Positions 52,930-64,000 of a stretch of 64,000 bases of DNA are shown here, piece after piece; the first letter of the stretch is position 1, and every line of letters begins with the position of its first letter. The stretch comes from Moringa oleifera (taxonomy: Eukaryota; Streptophyta; Magnoliopsida; Brassicales; Moringaceae). A model generated the notes under the pieces. That model did no database searches. It was given only the letters and a program-made list of their open reading frames with translations, and was not told the DNA's origin. The stretch covers positions 9,736,001-9,800,000 of the forward strand of contig JAJFZO010000609.1 of assembly GCA_021397835.1 (NCBI GenBank), read 5' to 3'. A program made the translations under genes and the position numbers.

Positions 52930-55600
52930 TGCATATGGTAATTTATCTAGTTCAATTATCAGTCTCTGTTAAGCTGGATTTTGTATAACTGTGATGAATG
53001 CCTGTTATACCTTAAACGTTGAAGTTATTGACTAAATCTTCTGCATTATTCTTTTAGCTGTGGATCTGGTCAAGAAGATTCTAATGATACATCTACGGAG
53101 TCAGCAAATGTGTGGTGATTCTAATGTCTGGTTGAGAACTTTCTAGTGAGGCATTTATGGAGGCTGCTAATGGACTGCTAAATTGAAGAGTTGTGTAGTT
53201 TCTCTCTGAATGCCATTTTGTGTTATTTTTTCTTAAGGTGATTACAAACACATTGGTTGTTGTTGAAATACAGAGACCCAAAAGTTTGGTTCACTTACTG
53301 TACATAGATGTCATAAATGACTCAACCATGTATTTATGGTTCTATGTAACATCTTTTGTTCCTGCTCAAAAGGAAAAAAAAAAAAAAAAAAGGTTCTTTG
53401 TAACATGAATTATATGTGAAGATCTTCCCTCTAACTAGCTTACAGAATTCCTTTTTGTCAATTCTGGATTATGAGTCTGTTCTGATCTTGCTGGTTTAAT
53501 ATTCTTTTGATCAGATATGGTTGGTTCAATAGAATTATTTTTTCATTGCCAACCAAGCTACATGGAACAGGACGCAATAGTGGTTCACTACCTGTATTTC
53601 ATGTGTTTCTCTAAGGGGCATCCCTAGGTTGTATCTATCATATGAAAGACATGAAATACAGTTTCAAACTTTTTGCATTTTTTCTGGATCATTGGGAGGT
53701 TTTAGGTATTGACTGTTTTCAAAGCTAGTTAAGTGGTGTCCAGTGTCTAAAAGAAGTCAGGTCAATTGAGATGTAAAGCAGTGAAGTCTAGTGACTTTTG
53801 CAACTATAAGCTTGTAGTTGAGTTGGTGTGGTTGTTATATGGCCAACAATTTCGGAAGTGTTATTCTGTTACACTGAAATCAAGATTGTAGGTTACCAAA
53901 ATGCTTTGATGTTTCTGTCTGAGTTTTCTTCTTTGTAGCTGAACCTAACAAGTTTTGTGTTAAGGCTTCGTTGAGTTGAGTTTAATACCTGAATGTGTGG
54001 ATGCACACATGTCTATATTTGGTTATTGTCTGACTATCATCTTCTCTGTCTAATTATGACAGCGATCATTAAACAGGTATTTGGTTTGGATATGCATTCC
54101 TTAATTGAAAGTTGCCATAGTAGGCCTTCTATGTTAACCTCCGTTTTGCATTTAGGGTGTCAACATTTTAATTTGCAGATGAATTTTAGATACTTCATTT
54201 GTCATCTTGGGAGTTCCATTGCTTTACTGGTTTTGCTATTTTAAGTTGTTTAACTAGCATTTCTTTTGGCATAGATTCGTTGTAGTTAGCAGTAGTTAAT
54301 CAGTTTTTGCTAGATATGAGAAAATGCATTGTTACACCATTTTTTAAAACTAATTTGTAATGACCCTCTCAATTGTAGGTTCATACTTTGTTACCTGCAG
54401 GATTCTTTCCTTCCAACAGTGTTGTCTAGAGGGTGAATGGTGACTAGAACTACCAGTTACGGATGGCATTTTGAAGACTACAAAATGTTTTCTTTTGGAG
54501 GCTAACCATTTCTTATCAATGGAGGTCTACCTGATTGCTGGCCGGGGAACACAATGTGAAGAAACACTTTAGCTTGTATCGTCCGATGTAGATCTTTAAT
54601 TTTGTGGAAATCTACTGCTGGCATGCCACACTTTTGACTTCCATGGGTTGGATGAATCTAAGGAAGAATGTGTTGCGCCCTTTGTACAGTGGTGCAATGT
54701 CCAAGGCAAGTAGAATGCTTAGCATATTTACTAACGTCCTATGCATAGTTGTGTAAATACGTATCCAGATTGTAGCTACTTGCCTGAGTTGCAGAAGAGA
54801 AGAGCTGGATACCTATTCGTTCCTGTTTCATATAGCTGGTATGTAATGCATTGAAGCTACAGGAGTTCTTTGTTCCTTGTATTTGTGAACTGCAGGGCCA
54901 TGATATTCAGGGGGCAGTTATTATATGGATTTTTCCAATTGGGAGATCTGCTATTCCCCGTTGCAGTGATATCCATGTTCTTTCCAACTCAATGCTAACA
55001 TTCCATGTCTGCCAAGATTCTGGATTTCTTCAAGTCACTTTTGATATCTATAGAAGCGTCCCGGCATTTTCCGTGAAACTCTCAGTAATACTTGCAATTC
55101 TGCAGTGGTTGTGGGCATGAAGGTGATGCAGTTCATTCAAGATCTCATGGGTGTGATATTTGTGGATACTATATCGTTTGTACCATTGTTCAGATATGTG
55201 GAGTGGACTGGTGCTATTGTAAATATTGGTAGGTAACCAGAGCCTCATGTTCTGCAGGTGGTTTATCAGTGGTAGGTGTATCTTTGTTTGGTATTATTGA
55301 TATAGTTGGACTCATTTTCTGCTTTTCGTCCTTCAATTCCACAAAGAGAGAGAAACCGACAGGAAGTGAGTCGGGTTGCTGTGTTAGGAGGCTGTTAGGG
55401 GACAGACCCCAGAGAGTTCTCTCAGGATCAACATTTTTTGTGGAAGCAAGAAGTATGATGAACTTGAGATAGAGAGAAGGCTACGTTCTGAGTTTATTTG
55501 GGCTTTGGAGGCCATTCAGTTGCTGTTGCCTTTTTATTTTCTGCATTTTATGAATGTTCACATGGCCTTCTCATACTTACATCCTATTGTAATGAGTCTC
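52930..55600. other. CK1 3' UTR and unrecognised intergenic DNA
   Basis: Just after the CK1 stop there is a possible 3' UTR intron (donor ATATG-GTAATT at about 52938, acceptor TTTTAG ending 53057). Beyond 53400 the sequence is not strongly AT-rich and carries ORFs up to 89 codons (53993-54244, 54851-55120), but none resembles a known family. It could be old transposon or noncoding RNA sequence. Confidence 0.4.
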
Positions 55601-56038
55601 CACTGAGTCCACAATCAACATCAGCTTGCTAGTTTGAAATTCTTTTGATGGTTGGCTTGATATTCTTTATGGTAATTTAAGGCTAATTTGATGGTTGAAT
55701 GTGCATCTTGGCTAAGTTTGGGGAATTGGAACCTAGGATGGAGAGGTGCGGGGTTAAGAAAGAAGAATATAAAGGAAAAGGAAAAAGAGAACAAAATAGC
55801 TTGACATCTTGTGTATCTGATTTTGTTAATATTTTGAAGAATTATGTGTAGGAAGTGGATTTTATTTAATTTTTTAATTGATATGATATTTTTTTTATTT
55901 GCCTGAGTTTTGAGTGACCATTCCAATTACTTTGAGTTATCAAGCATATGAAGGCTGAAGAGACAAAGATAAAGCATCAATAAATACACTGGATATGCAT
56001 TAAATTTAAAATTTAGAAAGCACTATTATTATTTTTAT

Positions 56039-56350
56039 TTTACATTTAAAGTTTTGATATGCGAGTAAACAAAAAATAAGATACAAGTATTTTTAAAATT
56101 ATTTAAAAATTGTATGATGTTATTTTGATAAAAAAAAAAAGTTAAAAACAATCAAATCAAAAAATTTAGATAATTTAAAAAAATCAACCTCAAAATCAAT
56201 GATTGTAGACCCACTACAACAAAAGATGTATCCATTGATTACCTTTATTTTGCATTTAAAGTTCTCAAATGCATGGATTAAAAAAACATAAAGATACAAG
56301 CAACATTTTTTTAATTATTTAAGCATTATATAATATTATTTTGATAAAAA
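56039..56350. repeat. Diverged direct repeat, copies about 210 bp apart
   Basis: Copy 1 (about 56039-56134) and copy 2 (about 56248-56350) share TTT-CATTTAAAGTT, later AAGATACAAG, AATTATTTAA and finally TATTTTGATAAAA, with many substitutions and indels. The 110 bp between them end in a TGTATCCATTGATTACC stretch. This looks like an old tandem or transposon-derived duplication. Confidence 0.65.
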
Positions 56351-56539
56351 TATTTAAATTAATTAAATTAATAAGTTAAAATTTTTTATAAATATTAATT
56401 GTTAAAAGCCTTTAAAAAAAAAAGTAGCCCAACTTGTTCGGCCCTCCATCCGTTCTAAAATCTATCCACACATTGGTCATCCTCTTAACGGATTGTTAGA
56501 TGATGACCCCAGCGTCAGATTCGACCTCATCACCTTCCC

Positions 56540-57418
56540 TACAGATCTGTGCCCCAAGTTACCAGCTCTGTACCAATAGATCTGTTTCGTTTAGCTGCCG
56601 GGTTCCCCATCAGCAGCCATGCACTTCTTACAGTCAAACTTCCAGAAACAGGTTCTGGGTATGAGGCGAAGTGGAACCACGGATCGATTGGACCCACCAC
56701 AGAACCAACATTCTGTGAGTTTTCTCTTGGACCCATTGCCACAAATGAGTGGTGGGTTTTCAAAAGCAGAAACAAGCCTTTGAATAACAGTAATTGCAAA
56801 CTGTTAACAAACTTCAGTGAAGAAATGCTTCGAAAATCTTCTACTTAACCTTAAAAATGTCCAAAGACATGTAGCATATGAATTTCAGGCATTTAGAGAC
56901 TAGTACTCCACAGCAGCCATAAAATTTAAAGAGGTCTCAAATGCACAGCCATCATAATATTAGTTGGAAGCAGGGCATCAAATCGTGATTGGGAAAAAAA
57001 AATGTTAGGTGGAAAAAAAAAAACATACACAATAGATGTGAAAACACTGTGCAACGCATGATGCATCTAGAATGGGATGTGAGTACACAATGGATTGGAC
57101 TGCTATATTCCTTTTAACTTCCCTGGCACTATATGTACAACAAGCTCCCAAGTTTTCAAGACATACTTTGACCATCACCAACCACAAAGATAACAAAATA
57201 AATCAATATGAACAAAAAATGAGCTAGGACTATTATCACCCATTTCAGTCCAGTTTATATTTTCAGCTCAGAAGATGTTTGTGCCATTACCAATCCAGCA
57301 AATGTGCACATGAAAAGCCATATTGAATCATGCATCTCCCCAGATTTTCCAATCTCTGTAGTATCATTGAGATGTATACCAGGTGAGTTGCAGTTAAACT
57401 TCAGTTCCAGTTCAGTTT
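56540..57418. other. Unrecognised open stretch and BIN3 3' flank
   Basis: At 56540-56850 the base composition is coding-like and frames stay open on both strands (for example plus 56549-56848, 99 codons, and minus 56539-56799). No domain is recognisable in any frame. It may be the relic of a gene or element. The right part should be the 3' UTR of the methyltransferase gene. Confidence 0.3.
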
Positions 57419-60400
57419 TCATTTCCTGAATACAAAAATTGGCCTGTCAAATCCAGCTTTGCTGCCTGACAAGCTGGAAGTGAGTTCTTCTACTGTTCGA
57501 AAGCCAACCTGCAAATATCACATCAGGCACCCAAGCGTCTAATTCAATAATAAATAAGCTCCCTAAAATATATTTAGGAATTTTTTTCATTCAGTTCAAA
57601 GCAACCTCAACGCTGTTTATTATAATAAAGCATACCTTGTCTAGAAGAATCTCTCCAAAATGCTCTGGACGTAAAATAATGTTGCGATAATTAGTTGCTG
57701 TTTTCTGCAAAAGCAGAAAAGATCTCTTGAAAGGATGCAATTAAATTAACATAAGTTATAGCATAAAAACAACGTAACAACAGGAACAGCAATGCTAAAA
57801 ATTTAGATGTCTTTATAAGCCGAGCTGACTAGACCTAAACATTGTTGATAGATTCCAGAATGATGCTTCTTGTGACCAGCAAAAAGAAATTAAACCTCTT
57901 TTTACATCTTTCTTGGAAAGAAAGCATTACCAAACTTCACACAACCTTTTACATTTGCAGCATGCAAAGGTCTTGTGGCAACCTTCATGGAGAGTACAAC
58001 TTAATTATTTGCCCAAATAGATCTTGACACAAGGAGTAGAAAAAAGGTAATACCTCAGAGACACGCCGATTGCTTTCATATGATTTCCAAGGTTGAGGTT
58101 CCAAGATGAAAATGCCACCCTGCTTACAATGGAACAAAATTGTTCAAGCAGTTCAAAAGGCAATTACTATATGATTAACGAGAAAAGGCATCTATTCACG
58201 GCTATCTTTAGCAAAAATGTGTATCAGAAGACAGTTAGAAAATTACCGGACGAAGAAGCTTCCAAATCTTCGTAAATAAAGTAATCAATCCATCATCACC
58301 CCAGTTTAAATGAATCCATTTTGTTACACTCAAACTGCACCATACAAGATAAATAAATTTCACCACAAGCAGCAAGAAACTAACAAATACTTCTAACAAT
58401 CTCTTGTTCTGATCTTATTTAATACAATAGCAATGAATTGCATGATAGGTACTAAACAAGGAATAACACGGCATAACGGTTCACCAGGACTAATTGACTG
58501 GAGAGTATCAACAAAGAGAAAAAAGTGGACAATCTTCAAGCTCAATTTCCATAAATATATGTTAGCATCATCCTATTATGTTCTTCTTTACATTGACTCC
58601 AGCTGAAGCTTTCAAAAAGAATGGCTGCTACTTTACTAAGTTGCCTATTCATGAAACCGATTATTCTATTGCTTTTGCAACCATCTTTTCTGGTAAGCAC
58701 AAACGTTACAGGCCTGCAAAAATTGAGAAAAAAAAGAAAGTACCACATGATTGTGTCATAGCACTTCTTTGCTTGATGATGCCCCTGAACAAAATTTTCT
58801 TGTTGGAAGGAGACTATCTGGGACAGATCTCTTTCCCCGGAAGGAGAACAACCCCCTACACTTTCTGTTGTCTCTTCATTTGATGATGAATTATTGATGT
58901 GCTCGGAACCATTTCCTTTAACTACATGCTCTAATACAGATCTCTTTGCACGCTCCTTCTCAGTAAACTCCAATTTCATGAATTTCCTAAGATGCCACCA
59001 CGCATCCTCAACCCGATCTAAAAGAAGAAGAAATTACGTAAGGCCCCTCAAAAATTCCGACTTAAAAATGAGCACCTCAATACTAGAGCACTGAGCTGCT
59101 GAAGAAACTGTTGAAACCAAAAACAGCACAATCATATAGTCATAAGACCAAACACAATGTATGCCCAAATGAGAACACTTGTCTGTTATAAATCCATGTT
59201 GACTTGGTCGATTTATTCCAAAGTGAGGCACCACTATAGGAAGAGACGTGCTACTATAAAGTACAACATCCCATCACTATATCAGATGTCGTACATTGTG
59301 GTGAAACATGGTCATTAGGGGTACTTATTATAAACGTCAGATGTAGATATGTGTAGACAGAACTGCATGTGAGTGCACTGCACTTTCTGCATGATAAATA
59401 TTTGGAAAAATACATCAACCTAACAATCCTTTTGCAGCTTAATTCAAAACTACAACTAAATTTCAACATTTTTCTCTATTACTACAGAAAAAATCAAAAA
59501 ATCATGAAATTCTCACCAACAAACTTCAAGAAACAATCAAAACCCAAGAAGAACACCTATATATATCACAAGAAAACCAACATATATTAAGACTACAATT
59601 GATATCTTACTATGATCAATGTCAATCCCAAGGATGCTCTGGCAATGAAACTTTTTTGCTGCAAAGGTATGAAAAAATATCATAAAAAATGTGGACATAA
59701 AGATACTCTCAATAATACAATTCATAAATCATGATATGATCTCAATATTATGAAAAGAAGCAACAAGGCAAAGAGTTACAATTTAGAAATCATAATAATG
59801 TAACTGGCAAGGAATGTTGCTCAACTAATATCAAAAGAAAAAAGCATGTAAGCCTACTTTCAATGCAAATCATCCTTAAAGTTGCCTATTTTGGAGGTTA
59901 CTTTGAATTTTTTAAAGAAATTCACCAAGAATGTCCTGCTTTCCAGCTTCCCATTGTAGACTTGCTCCTAATAAACAGCAAAGTGACAATATTGCTGATC
60001 ATTGGCAAAGTCATGATGTTGTTGCATATACATCATTCTAAATCTTAAGTCTCCATTCTTAAGTTCCTTATATAACTATCCAGTAATAAGACTGACAAGA
60101 AGAGAAATATGATTGCATCTGATATGGAAAAATCACTCATTTATCAATTCATCCTGAATTTTAGAAAATAAAATAACCCTCGCAATGTAAACAGACCCTA
60201 CATAGAACCAAGATCATTGCTAACAAGGAATTAGGAACTGAAGTTTCCTCAAAGGATCACAAGCTTAAAAGGCAAACATCATTAGTGAGAAAATAGCTGA
60301 AAATGATGCCCACATCAACAAGGAGTAAAAAGACAGAAAAGTACCAACGCAGATGGTTATAATGCCACTATTACAGCCTACATCAAGGCAATCCTTGCCC

Positions 60401-60979
60401 TCGAACCATTCTTTCCTGAAAACCTTAAGCCGAGGATCTTCATCCATATCATGACCAATCTGAGAAATCTCATAGAATAATGAACATATTGTAACTGAAG
60501 CCAAAGACAAAACATAGACTGTAAAGAAGTTGATTCCTAATATATATCCTATTCCAAGCCAAGAACTCAAAACTGGATATTGAATAACCAAAAAAATATC
60601 CAAAAAATCATCAGAATGCCCAAAAAAGGAAATATCACCAGTGAGAACGTGGACAACCAACAACCAAATTGAAAAGGAGATTGAATCTTTCAACTTTATT
60701 TGGTGCTTATCAAGCCAAACCCAAAATTGTAAGCAGAAAAAAAGAAAAATAATATGGAAGGGAAAAATCTAAAGAAAAAGAAAGAGCGAGCGAGGAAGTA
60801 AATACGCGGTAGCCATAGTAGCTCTTATAATTGCCGAAAGGAAAAGCCTGTCTGTGCTTCCTCTTGGTACTGGTTTTATTCTTCACATCTTGTTGCTGTT
60901 GTAGCTGCGATTTCTCTTCCTCAGATTTCTTTGTCACCATTTTTATTTCTTTGTTCTTCTTCTCTTTCTCTGCTGACAT
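57419..60979 (-). CDS. Bin3/MePCE-type RNA methyltransferase (7SK-cap family)
   Basis: Eight exons on the minus strand: 60806-60979, 60345-60459, 59611-59658, 58744-59017, 58247-58334, 58054-58119, 57636-57704, 57419-57508. They join in frame to 307 aa. The N-terminus is Lys/Glu-rich with a Gln run, then [13 protein letters not shown], a family hallmark. SAM motif I is [10 protein letters not shown] (about residues 81-90), followed by [14 protein letters not shown]. The Bin3 domain contains [14 protein letters not shown] and [11 protein letters not shown], and ends [12 protein letters not shown]. Animal MePCE/BCDIN3 puts a gamma-methyl phosphate cap on 7SK or U6 RNA; the Arabidopsis relative is At5g51130. 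Exon 4 has a Ser/Glu-rich insert (about residues 145-185) between domain halves. The start is the ATG at 60979; a GTG lies three codons upstream. Confidence 0.93.
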
Positions 60980-63037
60980 CCTTTCCACAACAATGTACTC
61001 CGAACTTTGAATTAGATTGCTCTGCTGTGCAATTTCCTGTTCTCTTTAGTTTGGTTCCTGGCTTTAGGGTTTAGTGGCTTATTTATAGTTCCCATTAGCC
61101 CGCCAGATGCTATAAGAACCAATAGCCTCTCAACACGTTATAACAAAAATAAATAAATATAAATAAATATAAAAAATTAACAATTTTTAATTTATATTTA
61201 AATTAAATAAAAAATATGTAATACATATAAATGATCACCTCTTTATATTTAAAAATGATAAAGTTAAATTTAAATTTAAATAAATATAAAAAATTAAAAA
61301 TATTTTTATTATTAAAATATTTTTAAAAGATTTAATTATATGATTTATTTTATTTTGAAATCATATTTTAAACTTAAACTATTTTTAAAATAAAATTTAT
61401 TTTTTAAAAAATTTAATAATATAAATTTTGAAAATATATTTTTTATATTTAAATTTTTAAAATTTTTTGTGATGATATCTTCAATATATTTTTTATATGA
61501 TAAAATTTAATTTAATTGAAATTTATAAGTTAAAATTTGACTTATCAATTCTAAATATAAGAATTTAATGAATAAATATCAAAATTTTTATAAGATTTTT
61601 ACTTCAAAATCAAATATATATTTAAATTTTTAATTCAATTTAAATTATAATTTTATTAAAATACTTCAAAAATTACTTAAATAATTTTTAAATGCTATCT
61701 CAACTTTCATAAATTTTCTAATTTATTACAATGCAATTTTTTAAAAAATGTTTTTGATATTTAAAAAATTTTAAATATTTTTATAATAATAATTTATATT
61801 TAAATAAATATCATTTCGAAACATGCGTTTTACTCTCTCTTTAATCTAACTTTAATTTTTAAAAGTATTCAATCAAATTTTAATTTATTGATTTTATCTA
61901 AGTTGGATGTTGACTTAAAATAATTATAAAAAATTAATAATTTTTTTATTATTGAAATAGCAAAAAACTACTCAAGTAAATTTTATATTTTATTTCATTC
62001 TTATCCCTCAATTTAAAAAATTTTTTAACTAATCAACGATTCGTTTATAAATTTTTAAAATTTTTGATAATATAATTTTTTTAAAAATATATTTTTAATA
62101 TTAAAAAAATTATAATGATAACTTGAATAGTTTTTTTATATATGTAAAAAGTTATAAATTAAAATTTATTATAAACTATCTCTAATTTAAATATTTTTAA
62201 TATTTAAAATTTTTAATTAAATTTAATTTACATAAAATTAAAATATTAAAATTTATTTAAATATGTTTTAAAAATAAAAATTTGATTGAAAAAATAATAT
62301 AATTTATAATATAAAATAATATTTACTTTTTAAATTAAAATAACCCGAATTGCAAATAACTAGAAAAGGAAACACTAAACAAATGTACTAACTTCAGCAG
62401 TTCCCCTCTGTGCTCATTACCATCCTAGGTCCATTTAGAAATGCTGAAACATTGAAGTTTATTTCTCAAGAGTCCTCGAGAGACTGACCATTTCACTGCA
62501 CAATGAATATGAATAGAACACCAATTACTCCAGAAAAACAATGATTCAACAATCAAGACCCGGTCAACTATTAATGAAAATCATCTAGCATGGCAGGAAC
62601 TCAGAAACTCGTCTGTAAGGTAAGGTTACTGGTGATCGTCATGCCAAATTGTAAACAAAAAATCTTCACATTGAAATAGCAAATAGCTGGGAAATTTCCA
62701 GCTACAAAAAACACATTTCGGGTATCATTTCGTTATCTTTATGCTTACAATTGATGTCTCTAAACAAGTAGAATCACCAAAACTATCCTGCTAAGTAAAA
62801 TTTTTCACTGGAACAGTAGAAGAAAGATAATTAAACAGATGAATTAACATCTCATAACTTCCTTCGCGGCTGAAATGCTGATGGTTTCATGTTTATTGCC
62901 GGGTCATTGTAACAGATGTTATAACTTATCTACAAAATGGTGTTTGACAAGCTCTCTCGGGGCAAACCCTGAAAGAATCACTTTGCCTGGACCAACACTT
63001 CTGAGTCACAAGATCGCTGTTATCATGCTCCTAACAC
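60980..63037. other. AT-rich intergenic DNA between BIN3 and glyoxalase I
   Basis: The first 150 bp are the BIN3 promoter side. 61140-62340 is extremely AT-rich, built of AAATTTAAAT-like words, with no ORF. 62400-63037 is likely the 3' UTR and flank of the glyoxalase gene. Confidence 0.6.
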
Positions 63038-63844
63038 TCACTCCAATTCCTTGAGAAAATCAATGTTGTCAACAAAAACCTGCCACAAATGCAAATGAAT
63101 TAGACAACAACGTCAAATGAGACAGATAAATCAATAGAAGCTGCTCTACAGTCCTTAGCAGAATAATTGCAAAGCAAATTAAATAAGAAATGAAGATCAC
63201 ATTTGAAAAAATACTTTCCCATAATCTGTGTGGATGTTCAAATGTTGTTAACATCAATGAATGCTATGGAAACATATATTAGAATCTTCTTTACTGTTAA
63301 ATTAAATTAACAACACATGACGAACCACACAAAAAATTGAACCGGAAAACCACTTCAGATGAATGTCCTATATTCAAGTACAAAGCTGAGATTTATTCAG
63401 TCCAAATAGGCTGATTTTTGGATGAACAAGCATCGTAAAATCTATAGAAGGCATACCGTCTTCCAACCATCAGGATCCAAGCATGCAGTAATCTTGGTAT
63501 TGATACCAGGTAATGGTCCAGGTTCCCGGGTAATTTTCCCACCAAAGAGTTTTACTGCATCGGCAGTTTTATAAACATCATCCGTACCTATTGCGATCTG
63601 TTAAGATGTGATAAATCAGTTTTGATTTGACCATCATAATGGGTTCAAGAAACATTGTAAGACAGAAAGACAAGGCAGTACAATATCTTTGGACACCACA
63701 AAGATCAAAACTTGTATCGAATTTGCTAGAGACAACCTGCGCATAACCGTTTCCTTTCTCATATTCAGTGACCCCATAGTTGTATGTCAACTCAAGCACA
63801 GAACTTTTATCTTCAGGACCATAGCCCATCATCGCTACTGTATA
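63038..63844 (-). CDS. GLX1: Lactoylglutathione lyase (glyoxalase I), two-domain type, C-terminal part (5' partial)
   Basis: Three exons are visible on the minus strand: 63737-63844, 63457-63597 and 63038-63079 (stop 63038-63040). All are in phase 0 and give the last 96 aa. The text YTVAMMGYGPEDKSSVLEL and NYGVTEYEKG matches the second glyoxalase domain of two-domain plant enzymes. The Glu in VLEL is the metal-ligand position of this fold. ITREPGPLPGINTKI, then CLDPDGWKT and FVDNIDFLKELE at the end are also typical. Glyoxalase I isomerises the glutathione hemithioacetal of methylglyoxal to S-lactoylglutathione. Upstream exons, including any plastid transit peptide, lie right of the window; 63845-64000 reads as intron. 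Confidence 0.93.
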
Positions 63845-64000
63845 CTGAAAACAACCACAAAGTTATATGTCAACAAGACAACTTAGAGAAGCAAACATAC
63901 ACCAACTACAAAAACTCACATCATGACAATTTGATTGATTGAAGCAAGCAAAGGAAACCCTCCTTCCTCAAAATACATTCCTTTTTGGTGATAAGTAACA

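Overview
This window looks like nuclear DNA of a flowering plant, probably a dicot. Genes are split by many short AT-rich GT-AG introns and separated by AT-rich intergenic DNA. The gene set is plant-specific: Aux/IAA, SPEAR/TIE repressor, chloroplast polyprotein EF-Ts, secreted glyoxal oxidase, XTH and plant casein kinase 1-like. I cannot name the species. All exon models were built by hand from splice sites, reading-frame continuity and family conservation, without transcripts.

Layout, left to right. 1-440 (+): C-terminal end of mitochondrial adrenodoxin/ferredoxin-NADP+ reductase. 1666-2118 (-): small transposon-like ORF with its own TATA box and AT-rich direct repeats. 2.4-7.7 kb: no recognised gene, but a TCP/site II cluster and auxin response elements lead into 7722-11080 (+), an IAA27-type Aux/IAA gene. 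12244-15693 (-): RNA polymerase subunit RPB5. 16940-20257 (+): METTL5-type rRNA m6A methyltransferase, divergent from RPB5. 20833-24993 (-): PETs, one polyprotein with two S1 and two EF-Ts domains. 25-33.6 kb: PETs 5' region, then a long AT-rich gap. 33667-35178 (+): SPEAR/TIE-type EAR repressor. 39744-41773 (+): glyoxal oxidase. 42609-44083 (+): a decayed four-exon XTH pseudogene, hidden because its frame is broken many times. 45686-46096 (-): TMEM234-like membrane protein. 47514-52929 (+): casein kinase 1-like gene in 14 exons, with a 5'-truncated LINE in intron 8 flanked by a perfect 15-bp target-site duplication. 57419-60979 (-): Bin3/MePCE-type RNA methyltransferase. 63038-63844 (-): C-terminal half of a two-domain glyoxalase I that continues past the right edge.

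The genes are not a functional cluster. They are mostly housekeeping (transcription, rRNA modification, plastid translation, methylglyoxal detoxification) mixed with regulators (Aux/IAA, TIE, CK1). From memory, METTL5, TIE1, CKL3/4, PETs and IAA27 also lie close together on Arabidopsis chromosome 4 (about At4g28830-At4g29080), so this is probably a conserved syntenic block. The most interesting signals are regulatory or relict: a start-stop AUG-UAA element just before the IAA27 start codon, uORFs before METTL5 and CK1, a PETs donor site that would stop translation after the first EF-Ts domain, the XTH pseudogene with a destroyed catalytic motif, and the intronic LINE. I found no evidence of an entirely new system.
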